A stretch of 64,000 bases of DNA. Source: Solen grandis (lineage: Eukaryota; Mollusca; Bivalvia; Adapedonta; Solenidae). The first letter of the stretch is position 1; the number at the start of each line of letters is the position of its first letter. Of this stretch, positions 55,401 through 64,000 are shown piece by piece. The position numbers and the translations under genes were made by a program. The notes under the pieces were generated by a model, which saw only the letters and a list, made by a program, of their open reading frames with translations, had not been told where the DNA came from and did not search any database. The stretch is taken from assembly GCA_021229015.1 (NCBI GenBank), contig CM037788.1, positions 43,072,696 to 43,136,695 on the forward strand, read 5' to 3'.

Positions 55401-58400
55401 CAATAGTCTCTATATATTGAAGTAATTATGCAAATATTTTGCACAGGTCAGAGGTTCCCAACTCGTTTCGGATAGTAGATATACAGGTTTCGGTCATTTT
55501 CTAGTGCAAGAAATAACCCTTGGAGATATTTGAGGGCGATAGATTGGTGTGATTTTTAATATGTTACAATGATTTGTTTTGTACTTCACATGGGTTTTTG
55601 TTACAGCCTAAAATGATCGAAAGCTGCACATTTACTATTAAATTTATTTGCGAGCCACGTTTGCATCGAAACAAACTATATTCGTGCGCATGGTAAAGTG
55701 AACACGTGTTATAAAAAAAAGTTACATCATTCGACTGCAGTTACAACAACATAAAAAAAATAAGTCCTATAATGTTTTCATGTCACAGGCGATTTTTGTA
55801 GTCTGTAAGTATTTATTTTTGACACAGCATTGATTTTTCAGCATTTTTGATGCATTCTAGTATACTTATGTTGTAGAGATATATACAATTGTTCGATCAT
55901 ATTTACCCTATTGAGAGGTTATTCAGTTTTAAATCTAGAAGAAACTGGGTTGGAAACGTAGTACTATAGTTGGTGTAACTGACGTCACAAACAACTAAAA
56001 AATGAAATCGTAAAGGTCAGGATGAATGTTCAAGAGAGCGACTTTGCGCAACCGGCATGTTGCATACCGGACTTTCACTTAGACACGTATTACTAAGTAA
56101 ATCGAATTTTATCTGGATAAATGAATATATTCACGATAATTTTCAATACAAATATTATTGCGCACCTGTTTGATGAGTTTAACAAGCGAGTAAGGGGTTG
56201 ACCCGCAGGCCTTTGCAATATCCGTGAACTGGAGTAGGCCCTTGTGCAAGAATTTAGAATATTCTCAAATGTGTCATCCGGAACTATTTGTTGTCGATGA
56301 TGCAGACGTGTTCTCATGTTGTGAGAGCCATTTGAGGACACGCGAAGTACTAATTATCGAACATACAAAACGTTCTGTGATTAACTGACTTTTCAGAATT
56401 TTGCTATTTGTCATTTTATAAATTCGGATTATACAGTGATAGTTGTGATTTTTTTAGTTTTATATCTATATGTTTATCAATTCGGATTAACAAATAATCA
56501 AACTAGATAGTATCATAAAGGTGTCGAATTAGAGATCGCTCTAAGTGTACGTTTAACGTTACGTAGTTAAGGTAGTTAACGTTTTTACCCTGTACATGGT
56601 GATGGACCATGCCAACGAGGCAAAGTTTTCTCCTTCGATTCCTTGGTATTCTTCTTCTATATTACTCTTCAATTCGCGCTTTGTTACGGACTGGACCTGA
56701 AATAAATATTTTTACGACAATCACTCTACCAATCACCATGCGTGTTCAAGTTGGGTGTGGCCAACGCACTCCTTTGACCGGGTTTGACCCCAGGGCAGTA
56801 TGACATTGAGTAATTAAATGGTATTTGGTTAACCCATTCGGACACGTGGGTTTTCTTCCGGTGTCTTCCACTTGATCGTGTTTCATAAGCTGTCTTCCAA
56901 TCGTCGTGAAATAAATATCCATAATGTTTAAAATTTCTAAACATATTTTATTTCAAAATGATATTGAAATGGGGTCGGGCCATAGGTTTTATTAGCATAA
57001 TAAATAATAATACCCCTAAACATTGATTTCACAGTTCTCAATTCATCCAAATAACTTCAGATAATAATAATTCTCATCTTCGATGATTCACTTTAAAAAA
57101 ATAAACATTTATCTCATTTGGTTAATCTGTATTTAAAGGAAGCACTCATTCAGTGTCAAATCTTCTTATAGTTAGACGCACACGTACATAATTTAGCAGC
57201 ATATGTGGTTATTTCATATCGATTTTGCTATCTACCCTTTATTCACAACACGTGAGGCCAAAAGAAAAATACTTGTGTTTCTTTCAGCTTGACTAAAGAA
57301 ACAGGGTCGATAGGTAGGCATTTCTAAATAACCTTTACTTTTTTATTTGTCCATAATCATACTTACTTATGTTGGAACCGTGTTGTGTGATTTTTCTTTT
57401 CTCTTTTTCACACGCAGAGCCATAAGTGAATTACGAGATCGGCTATATAAATTAACGTTCAGATGTTCAAGCAGATAAACAACTTTCTTTTTTGCGCGTT
57501 TGGGGACCAACCATTTCATCTCCTGCCCATGGCACAGTCACACCGATGATGCTATTACCATTATATTTAAATATCGAGACTGCGTTGTGTATTGAATATC
57601 AAAGGATTGTATTTCATACTAAACCCTTTGATGGTATAAATAAATATGTCAATATGTATATAAATTATATCAATGAAATCTAAAAGTGTGGAAGATAGAG
57701 GCTCGAAGTAATTTAAACAATAGTACTCGAGTTTGATTAGATCATTGAGTGACTGTTGAAGTAGGTCAGCCAAGGGGCAAGGAAAACTTTCATTCGATGA
57801 AACACCTGGATGAATCAGAGTCGCGAGTTTGTTCATGTTCTTCAACCTACCGGTATACTAATTTCACGAGACCCTTACAATCTTATGCTTGTTATGGCGA
57901 TGGTGATTTTCAAAGGTTTTTAGGTGTAGCTGCGACCCTCTTCCAATAAATATAAACATATACCTGACTGTTTTACCTTGCGTGAATTTACTACTCTACA
58001 TAGGCTGTTTCCTCTAGATATTAAACTTATTTTTTCCCAAAATAACCATTAAAAAAAAAAAAAAAAAAAAAAATCATGGAATTTTAATGAAATTTGTGAT
58101 ACTGACATTCTTAAATATTGATTTGGAACTACAATGTATAAGATACAGATTCATAGAAGACAAAGACAACATTACATTTCCAACGGACTTTTGATCGATT
58201 ATTACTGTAATGTCGGAAGTGGGAATTTAAATCTCACGAAAAATCAATGACCATGACTGATTTTTAATAAACCCACAGCATATTCTAAGCGTATAAGAAA
58301 AAGTTTGAATGTGTGTTTACCAGATTTGCTATCACTTTGGAAAATGTCGGTCTTCCAAATATTTGCAAAAAAAATATATATTACTTTTGGCGGGAAAATA

Positions 58401-59796
58401 ATTCAAGCAGGCGGTAGCGCACATAACATCTAGAATGAGCTGCATTTTAATTAGAGCAAAAAATATTACCATTATTTTGTTTTTCGCGAGATTTGATTTT
58501 TAAACTTCTCATCCACAGTATTTATAGCCGACCCCATGGTCACGTAGATTCGCCATTTTGAATAAAGTACCATGCATCGGTGAATCAGACTTACCTGGTC
58601 TGGTGCTGTGTAGATCACTATGGCAACAACGATTTGGATGAACAGGAGGACGATACACACAGCAACGTACTGAAATATGCAAGCCATCATAAACAAATTC
58701 CGAAGTGTGAGAAATATTAAAGGTTCATTTGAAATTTTTCGTATGCACTGGCGTAACTCCTTTTCATTTCGAGAAATGTTGTTTTCAAAAAGTCCAAAAA
58801 TGCATTAAATGCACCCCAATGCCTATGGTAGTTAACTTAATTGTTTGATTATTTAGTTTTGGTAGACAAATAATGAAACTATAAAACATAAACATTACCA
58901 ATGACCGTTATTTTCTTAATATTTCATAAAGGATAGAGTTACTATAATATTGTAAGACAATTATAAAGCGAAGTGTTTGTTTTATATAGTTTCTACTGTA
59001 ATTGATCATATTTAATAAGTTATTAGTCATTAGATGTTTGTATTTTAATGATGTTTTTATACATATAGGCCATGACTTACTTATCGCTTCGCTCGTCGGT
59101 CTGGACATTGCACATTTCATGTCTTCTCTATTAAGCTTGTAATTTTACATAGTAGTTTAATTATTTCATGATGGGTGGGATAAGTAATGCGTAATGTTTA
59201 TCTTGTTAATATGTAATCGTAATATAAAGAACGCTTGGTGTAGTTAATACAGTAAACTTGTCTGTGTAGTGATGCTGTTTTGATTACTAGTATCTATAAA
59301 TAACCTGATTTTCACTTTCGTTTACGCTCGTGGAATTAACTCAATCGGCTAGAGCGTCGGTCAGTACTTTTTTCCCGTCATGAGGTCATGTGTTCGTTAC
59401 CGCTAGGACTTTTTTTTTTAATTCTTTTTGTAATATTTTTGTAGTTTGTTTTAAGTACAAGTTTTATACATCCAATATTTTGCTTTTCTTAATTTGTATC
59501 TACTCCCTTTTGATAAACACTAAACAACAAATAAATAAAAACTTAAAAAATCGACCTCTCTGTGTATAAATAATAACTGCTCTAGTGATTTTTTTTACCT
59601 ATGCATTCTTCATCTTAGATTTAATGTTTTTGCTGTCAGGATTCAAAGTTCTTCAAGATGCATAAAATATATGGACAATGCTTCTGAATTGGAAGTCACA
59701 TTTTTTAATCAAAGTAATACCCGGGACTCGTGCATAGAAATTGATAAAATAATAACCGCCTCTCTATATATAAATAGGCCTAATATAAAGAGAGGT

Positions 59797-59833
<37 letters not shown>

Positions 59834-60948
59834 GAAGGTCCTGTGCATAGATAAGTAAGACTATAAGGTCAAATCAGCAGAAAATGAGGGGACAGTTTGC
59901 TTATTATAAGACGTCCAGCCGTACATTAAAACATTTTTTATAATCTTTTCTTGTATATGTATAGTAGGCCTATGTTTTAAATACTAGTTTTTATACATTT
60001 ATTATTTTCCGTTGTTTCTGCTTCCTTTTTATTTAAATCATAGACCACAGGACCCTGATATTATTTTTAAAAAATCGTTCAAGAAAAAATTGAAATCTCG
60101 AAATATATAATCATTGATAATATATAGAGAGGTCGGATTTATTTATCTTATTTTTGACTAAGGGTCCTGTGTATAGACAGGTTAGATTATAAGGTCAAAA
60201 CAGTAGAAAAGAGAATGAGAGGAGGGTAGTATGCTTATTTTAAGCCGTCCATTTAAACATTTTGTTTTAATCTTTTCTTGTTATGTGTCTAGCCATACTT
60301 TTGACCAACTAACTTAATAATGATGACGAAAGGCAATGCCCAGTGAATATTTGAGCGGCTTTCATTGGTTGATAATCCTATATATGTAATAACAGAAAAC
60401 AAAAGTTACGCGCGATTGTTTGTTGAGACAGGGTCTCTTTAATACTATATATAGAGAGACCCTGGTTGAGATGACAACCAGACATGTATCTGTATTCACG
60501 AAATCTGACTGAATTTCAGTTATTTTAATAAATAACGTTATATGTTTTATTTTTTCAAAATATTCCCTTTAAATGCATTACTTTGAGACCTGTTTGATTG
60601 AAATGAAGTTCTAGTCTGCTTCATATCAATAAATGGGGCGTTTTATCTATGCTTATTTTGACTCCACAGAACGAAATAGTAATTACGTCAAATAAACGTT
60701 TTACACTCACCGTTACTTCGATGAGACAATTGCCAAACTGCCAAAAGGACTATGTATATATGAATGAGAATATATAAGCAATGGAGAAAACGAAATCACT
60801 TTAAATGCAGAACAAGGTGAAAAGAAGGGAAAAGTTGATAAGGGAATGAGGCAGAAAACTTCCATAAAATACTTTTAAAAATTTTCTAGGGACCTCCGTG
60901 GCCACATTATCATAATGGCTGACTTGCTATCACATAGCTTATTGCTAC

Positions 60949-61002
<54 letters not shown>

Positions 61003-61341
61003 AGTATCATGGCTGAAAAGTTAAACTTAAAACAACAGCTAACATATTTTTAAGGTATGACCGGGTATACTGACCGCTTTCAGCAAGGCCTTCAGCTTGT
61101 AACAGGAGCCACAGCACCCAAACATGCAAAGGATCACTAGGAAGAGTCCAAACAGCATGAATCCCATGGCCACCTTCGTCAGCATGTCCGTAAAGTAGAA
61201 AGCGTCTATCTGTTCGCCCGAGTGACCGAGATTAATCAAAGCTTGACTGAGTTCATTTTTTGCATCCGATATGTACTCGTCCAAAATATCATCGCCGAAT
61301 ATTATGATGAAACCTCCAACAAGTATTGCGAGTCCAATAAG
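52398..61341 (-). CDS. tetraspanin, 6 exons found, N-terminal exon missing
   Basis: Exons 61,341-61,075, 58,669-58,595, 56,228-56,166, 53,863-53,681, 53,091-53,008 and 52,484-52,398, all phase 0, encode 252 residues. Order: rest of TM1 (LIGLAILVGGFIIIF), small loop, TM2 ending FGCCGSCYKLKALLK, TM3 (YVAVCIVLLFIQIVVAIVIY), large extracellular loop with VGCCGVDDYNDF and later Cys in AACKTLP, LVCAS and GCYDKIWD, then TM4 (LVVPICISIAAFQFLLIVCG) and a basic tail KRKQRRSD. CCG plus the later cysteines form the disulphides that define the family. Tetraspanins organise membrane microdomains and partner proteins such as integrins. The TM3-to-CCG part is shorter than usual (about 27 against 40-50 residues), so an exon may be missing. 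The ATG exon, encoding the start of TM1, was not recognised between 61.3 and 64 kb. Subfamily undetermined. Confidence 0.88.
53008..53091 (-). CDS. tetraspanin exon: end of large loop and TM4 start
   Basis: Acceptor TTCTAAACTAG, then GCYDKIWDMTIGNATLVVPI and CISIAAFQ; donor GTATGTC. GC-Y-x-K is the usual last-Cys segment before TM4. Confidence 0.87.
53457..53569. mobile_element. small palindromic MITE in tetraspanin intron
   Basis: ACCACATGGCTGTCAGGG pairs with CCCCGACAGCCATGTGTTAT across a 45-base loop; the outer ends continue A/T-rich complementarity. Confidence 0.65.
53681..53863 (-). CDS. tetraspanin exon: large loop with CCG motif
   Basis: Acceptor CTACTGAGTAG, then VGCCGVDDYNDFANTPKWNK, one candidate N-glycosylation site (NKT), further cysteines, ending SNSNYKT; donor GTATGG. 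61 codons, phase 0. Confidence 0.88.
54460..54640. mobile_element. AGTTGAACCTGT-family TIR element in tetraspanin intron
   Basis: GGTCAGTTAAATGAACAAG near the left and ACAGGTTCAACTGTATA at the right, with internal GACCGCT / AGCCGCTTAA motifs matching the 50.4 and 63.1 kb copies. Confidence 0.6.
55225..55945 (+). repeat. uncharacterised ~0.8-kb dispersed repeat, copy 2 (tetraspanin intron)
   Basis: Colinear with 19,165-19,985 in the same orientation: AAAGCGCTGAAGGCAC with GTGTGTCTCAAATG, CTCAGTGCTATCAAAGCTTTGATTTG, GATAGTAGATATACAGG, GCGAGCCACGTTTGCATC, GAGAGGTTATTCAGTTTT. No coding frame. Confidence 0.65.
56166..56228 (-). CDS. tetraspanin exon: start of large extracellular loop
   Basis: Acceptor CCTACTCCAG, then FTDIAKACGSTPYSLVKLIK and Q; donor GTGCGC. 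An alternative acceptor 12 bases upstream (CACAAG) would add GLLQ. Phase 0 at both ends, and helix-like just before the CCG exon. Less certain than its neighbours. Confidence 0.65.
56745..56945 (+). mobile_element. SINE family B fragment
   Basis: GGTTTGACCCCAGGG (B-box-like), then CGGACACGTGGGTTTTCTTCC and CGTGAAATAAATATCCATAA, matching the body and tail of 23,713-23,948. Confidence 0.55.
56946..58594. other. tetraspanin intron, mostly unassigned
   Basis: Poly(A) at 58,050-58,073. A helix-like minus-strand stretch (LLQQSLNDLIKLE, about 57,768-57,730) follows a CAACAG but has no phase-0 donor, so I do not add it to the gene. Confidence 0.4.
58595..58669 (-). CDS. tetraspanin exon: TM3
   Basis: Acceptor CATATTTCAG, then YVAVCIVLLFIQIVVAIVIY and TAPDQ; donor GTAAGT. 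Joined directly to the previous exon, it aligns without gaps to the usual CCG-x(11)-TM3 spacing. Confidence 0.88.
59333..59405 (+). mobile_element. tRNA-like SINE head
   Basis: TCAATCGGCTAGAGCGTCGG (A-box region) and GGTCATGTGTTCGTTACC (B-box region) with normal spacing; acceptor stem absent. Confidence 0.45.
59755..60300 (+). repeat. ~340-bp direct duplication
   Basis: 59,780-59,975 and 60,120-60,295 share GAGAGGTC, GGTCCTGTGCATAGA / GGGTCCTGTGTATAGA, TATAAGGTCAAA, GCTTATT and AATCTTTTCTTGT in order. The first copy carries a ~30-base poly(T). Confidence 0.65.
60430..60463. repeat. second copy of the AGGGTCTCT...AGAGAGACCCT hairpin
   Basis: 29 bases identical to 31,553-31,581. Here the stem is perfect (AGGGTCTCT / AGAGAGACCCT). 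Confidence 0.8.
60949..61003. repeat. (TTG)n microsatellite
   Basis: About 17 uninterrupted TTG units, in the intron after the TM1/TM2 exon of the tetraspanin. Confidence 0.95.
61075..61341 (-). CDS. tetraspanin exon: TM1 (part), small loop, TM2
   Basis: Acceptor TTTTTGGGCAG, then LIGLAILVGGFIIIFGDDIL; 89 codons ending YKLKALLKA; donor GTCAGT (61,074). FGCCGSC after TM2 is the family-typical CCG-like turn. Confidence 0.88.
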
Positions 61342-61444
61342 CTGCCCAAAAAGATATACATATTTTCAAACGTAACGAAAACAAACAATAAACAAAAAAA
61401 GCAGAGTACGTAATATAATAAGAAATAAAAAGACTAATAAATAG

Positions 61445-61607
61445 GGAATATTATGTTGCAGTAGCTTTCCGTGGCTTTGTATTTTGCTCCGAGCAGCGTG
61501 GGAAGAAAGATATCTCGCGAGACCGAAGGTCGAGCGAGATATCTTTCTTCCTACGCTGCGAGAAGCAAAATACGAAGCCACGGAAAGCTACTGCAACATA
61601 ATTTTCC
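61445..61607. mobile_element. 163-bp near-perfect palindromic MITE
   Basis: Left GGAATATTATGTTGCAGTAG and, complemented right, GGAAAATTATGTTGCAGTAG. The arms continue through CTTTCCGTGGCTT and AAGAAAGATATCTCGC around a short GACCGAAGGTC centre. It lies 105 bases upstream of the first identified tetraspanin exon. Confidence 0.88.
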
Positions 61608-63065
61608 TTTTATTATATACCTTTACATTTTCAAAACAGAAGAAGTCAGTTTTTAGGGTTTTGATGGCTTTATTACTTTTTTCTTTAAAAAAAAATCAAT
61701 AAAAAAAAAATCATCAATGGCGGATGAATTTTACTATGAAATTTAAGCCACGCCCCCACCTCTTCTCATGTATTTAAGAAAAATGGCGGCCAACACGCTA
61801 ACTGTAATGCTAAAAAACACTAACATGTGAACACTGAATTTGGAATAAAACATGTCTGCTGGAAAACCTTTCGTTTTTCAATCACTGTCAGTGTCAGACG
61901 TGATAACTGGACAGATTCTTTTCCGGCGTTTGGGCAAGGTAGGAGAAGTGTCGTCAGTTTTCGAGGTGTTGTTTATGATTGTGATAGGACAGTTCATCAG
62001 CTGATTCAACTATGTCAAAATAACCACTTTGACTTAACTGTAGAAAATCAATGTCATCGGCAAAATCAAAATCTGACATTTTCAATGAAATTTTGAAGAA
62101 AGAGATAGTCAGCGTTTTAGACCTATCCTGAAATGTAAACAATTGCTGCAGCCGACAACAATGAAATAACGGTGAATCTCGAAAACGTGTCTGTTATTTG
62201 TGATAAGTTTGTAAAGAAATTTAAAGAAAAAAATAAAAACAATGTTTCTTTGATAATAATTTTAAAAAAAACACAAGAACATCCTTTTTTATCGTTTATT
62301 AAATAAATTTGACGAGATGATTTCTTTGATAAAAATAGAAACTGGTTCTCCCAGTAGTATTGGTTCTCGTCTCTATTTACTACGTAGCGCCCACTTACAG
62401 CGGGAACCATGCCGAAAGTAGTCTGCACAGTGTGACGTCACACTATGTATTAGACGCTGATATAATACGGATTTTTAATCTGCTGAGTTGTATTTGCGTC
62501 TCGTATTTTGCGTGTTTTAGGGCCAGAAAATGTATAGGTATATAATATTTATTCAACAAAGACTGACAATCAGTCTAAACATCACAAAAGCATGCAGCAT
62601 ATTGTCTAAATCTCGCAAAGTAACGTTTCTTTTTTAAAGATATGTGAAAGTAAATTATATGTTACAATAGAACATTACTATTAAAATTTACCTTATGTAT
62701 TAAAATAAGTAAAGAAAAAAAAAAAAAAGTTTCATGTAAAAGAGGAATGTACCTGCATGAAATGCTGTTTTTCTTTTCTCTTTTTCTTTTTTAGTTACAC
62801 GGATTGAATTTAGATCATTATTAGAAGAAATCAAACTGAAACTAATTCCATGCATTAGAGAAACGGTTATTGTATAACATTGTTCAATGCTATACTAAAG
62901 TTGCAAAATTCAATGATCTACTGTGTATCCACTAGTTTTTACAGGTGTGTCTCTGTTTAATAGATCTTTGAATAGTAAGTGTAAGTACACTGTCAGACTT
63001 ATGTCTTATGTACATAGTGTCCATTGTACTATAGGAATCATGGCTCACAAATGGCCGGTCCATTT
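61608..63065. other. interval expected to hold the tetraspanin first exon; none recognised
   Basis: A good start context occurs at 61,782 (plus strand, MAANTLTVMLKNTNM then stop), but on the wrong strand. No minus-strand ATG exon with a TM1 start was found. Confidence 0.4.
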
Positions 63066-63232
63066 ACAGTTGAACTTGTATATGACGCCACCTGTATTAA
63101 ACGGTCGACCTGTATTTAACGGTCAGTTTTAATTTTACCAAAGTAGCATTTTTTTATTTGTTTAACCTTTATCTATAATGATCTCTGATGGGTCACATTC
63201 TCCTCTTCCCTGACCGTTAAAGACAGGTTTAA
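63066..63232. mobile_element. AGTTGAACCTGT-family TIR element, unexpanded copy
   Basis: ACAGTTGAACTTGTATATGA, then GCCACCTGTATTAAACGGTC and, at the right end, CTGACCGTTAAAGACAGGTT. Confidence 0.65.
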
Positions 63233-63324
63233 CCGCTTTCAACTTCGCCACTCGTGAAAATATTAATTTATAGGCTCACTCGGAGAAATAAAATGCGATC
63301 TTACACTGAAATCAACAAATATCC

Positions 63325-63329
63325 TATTT

Positions 63330-63369
<40 letters not shown>

Positions 63370-63372
63370 TTC
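63325..63372. repeat. (TTTA)n microsatellite
   Basis: Run of TTTA units; a second run lies at 63,524-63,576. Confidence 0.9.
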
Positions 63373-63527
63373 ATTCATTCATATATCTGTATAGATTCAT
63401 TCTATTATTATTTGAACTGTTAAAATCGGAACATTCGGTGTCATAATTTCTTTATACCAGAAATAATCCGTAGTTTACTTAACAGTGTTTTATCCAGAAG
63501 ATTGTATATTTAATAGCGTGTGTATAT

Positions 63528-63574
<47 letters not shown>

Positions 63575-63683
63575 TAAAAAGTTTTCACAAATATGACTTA
63601 TGCAACTTGTATAAAACCAGTCAGTTTGGCAGGTACGGTACTCATGGTGTACTCAGGTTTATACTGTTCTATGTCCCGGGTTA

Positions 63684-64000
63684 TCATGGAAACCATGGCA
63701 ATAGGTACAACAATGAAAAACCTGCTTCGAAGGTTGCCGAAATCCAGTGGTTGCGTACATGACTGCGGAACCGATGATTGTGGGTACTGAACCCGCCAGG
63801 AGGCAAATTTCCATAATGGCCTCTCCAGGCGAAAAGTACTGGTCCAACCAATGAACCGACGAAAGGAATAAGTATAAGCTGTGAGAAGTGTCTCCCTTAG
63901 TTTAAATTATATACAACCTGTTCAAACTAAAAGAAATAGTTTCTTCTGATCTACCTTCTGTTTGCTTTACCATGTTGCCAAATTCTGAGATGAGAGGTCC
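63684..64000 (-). CDS. possible two exons of a membrane protein running off the window edge
   Basis: Minus strand: 64,000-63,971 reads GPLISEFGNM to donor GTAAAGC. After acceptor TCTCACAG, 63,878 onward reads LILIPFVGSLVGPVLFAWRG with matching phase 0, a transmembrane-like segment, open to a stop at 63,684-63,686. The two other frames of the second exon are also open for 70-90 codons (one reads MEICLLAGSVPTIIGSAVMY), so the true frame is uncertain. Family not recognised. It lies upstream of the tetraspanin on the same strand but does not resemble a tetraspanin N-terminus. Confidence 0.3.

Noticed and set aside
57725..57770. Helix-like stretch LLQQSLNDLIKLE as extra tetraspanin loop exon
   Set aside because: The only nearby GT gives phase 2, incompatible with the phase-0 neighbours.
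60711..60737. 27-base in-phase microexon (FGNCLIEVT) between the TM2 and TM3 exons of the tetraspanin
   Set aside because: It has AG/GTGAGT borders and fits phase 0, but joining TM2 and TM3 exons directly gives the family's usual gap-free spacing. Kept only as a possible alternative exon.

Overview
The window is eukaryotic nuclear DNA. It is AT-rich, with intron-split genes using GT/AG splice sites and very dense interspersed repeats. The mix points to a lophotrochozoan, most likely a bivalve mollusc: tRNA-derived SINEs, hairpin-ended elements carrying ~145-bp tandem cores, tandem cores ending in GGACGGACGGAC-type tails, CR1/Jockey-like LINEs, and TWA-flanked DNA transposons. The species cannot be named from sequence alone. 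A 100-base N gap lies at 20,001-20,100.

Two host genes can be assembled by joining exons at phase-compatible splice sites; both are on the minus strand. (1) A DEDD/DEDD2 homologue, 31,471 down to 22,620: five exons, about 309 codons, with an N-terminal death-effector domain, a basic nuclear-localisation stretch, and a C-terminal block almost identical to vertebrate DEDD. (2) A tetraspanin, 61,341 down to 52,398: six exons holding TM1 (part) to TM4 and the CCG-containing large loop. Its first exon with the ATG was not found. Weaker gene evidence: an orphan terminal exon (18,937-18,770, minus), a membrane-protein-like exon pair running off the right edge (64,000-63,684, minus), and coding-like remnants at 11,928-12,415 (plus).

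The rest is mobile and repetitive DNA. 1-5 kb: a 1.5-kb TIR element packed with TACGG motifs, inserted in a SINE tail. 5.7 kb: LINE fragment. 7.0-10.0 kb and 13.3-14.0 kb: long and short copies of one hairpin-ended tandem-core element, in opposite orientation. 16.9-18.3 kb: a second tandem-core family. 19.2-20.0 kb and 55.2-55.9 kb: two copies of an uncharacterised dispersed repeat. 22.6-31.5 kb: DEDD, whose introns hold a TTAA-flanked MITE, a hAT-like MITE, SINEs and a 737-bp TAA-flanked GC-rich element. 32.0-34.6 kb: a LINE with a nested SINE. 36.2-40.6 kb: a second LINE split by a 2.48-kb foldback element with 6-bp target duplications, whose arms both carry an ATG-plus-splice-donor mini-exon. 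40.6-43.3 kb: two more tandem families. 44.0-45.2 kb: a third motif-rich TIR element with two convergent gene starts. 50.4-51.0 kb: a 33-bp minisatellite grown inside a small TIR-element family.

The best candidates for something undescribed are the three TIR elements whose interiors are saturated with a different short GC-rich motif each, and the foldback element with a duplicated first exon in its arms.
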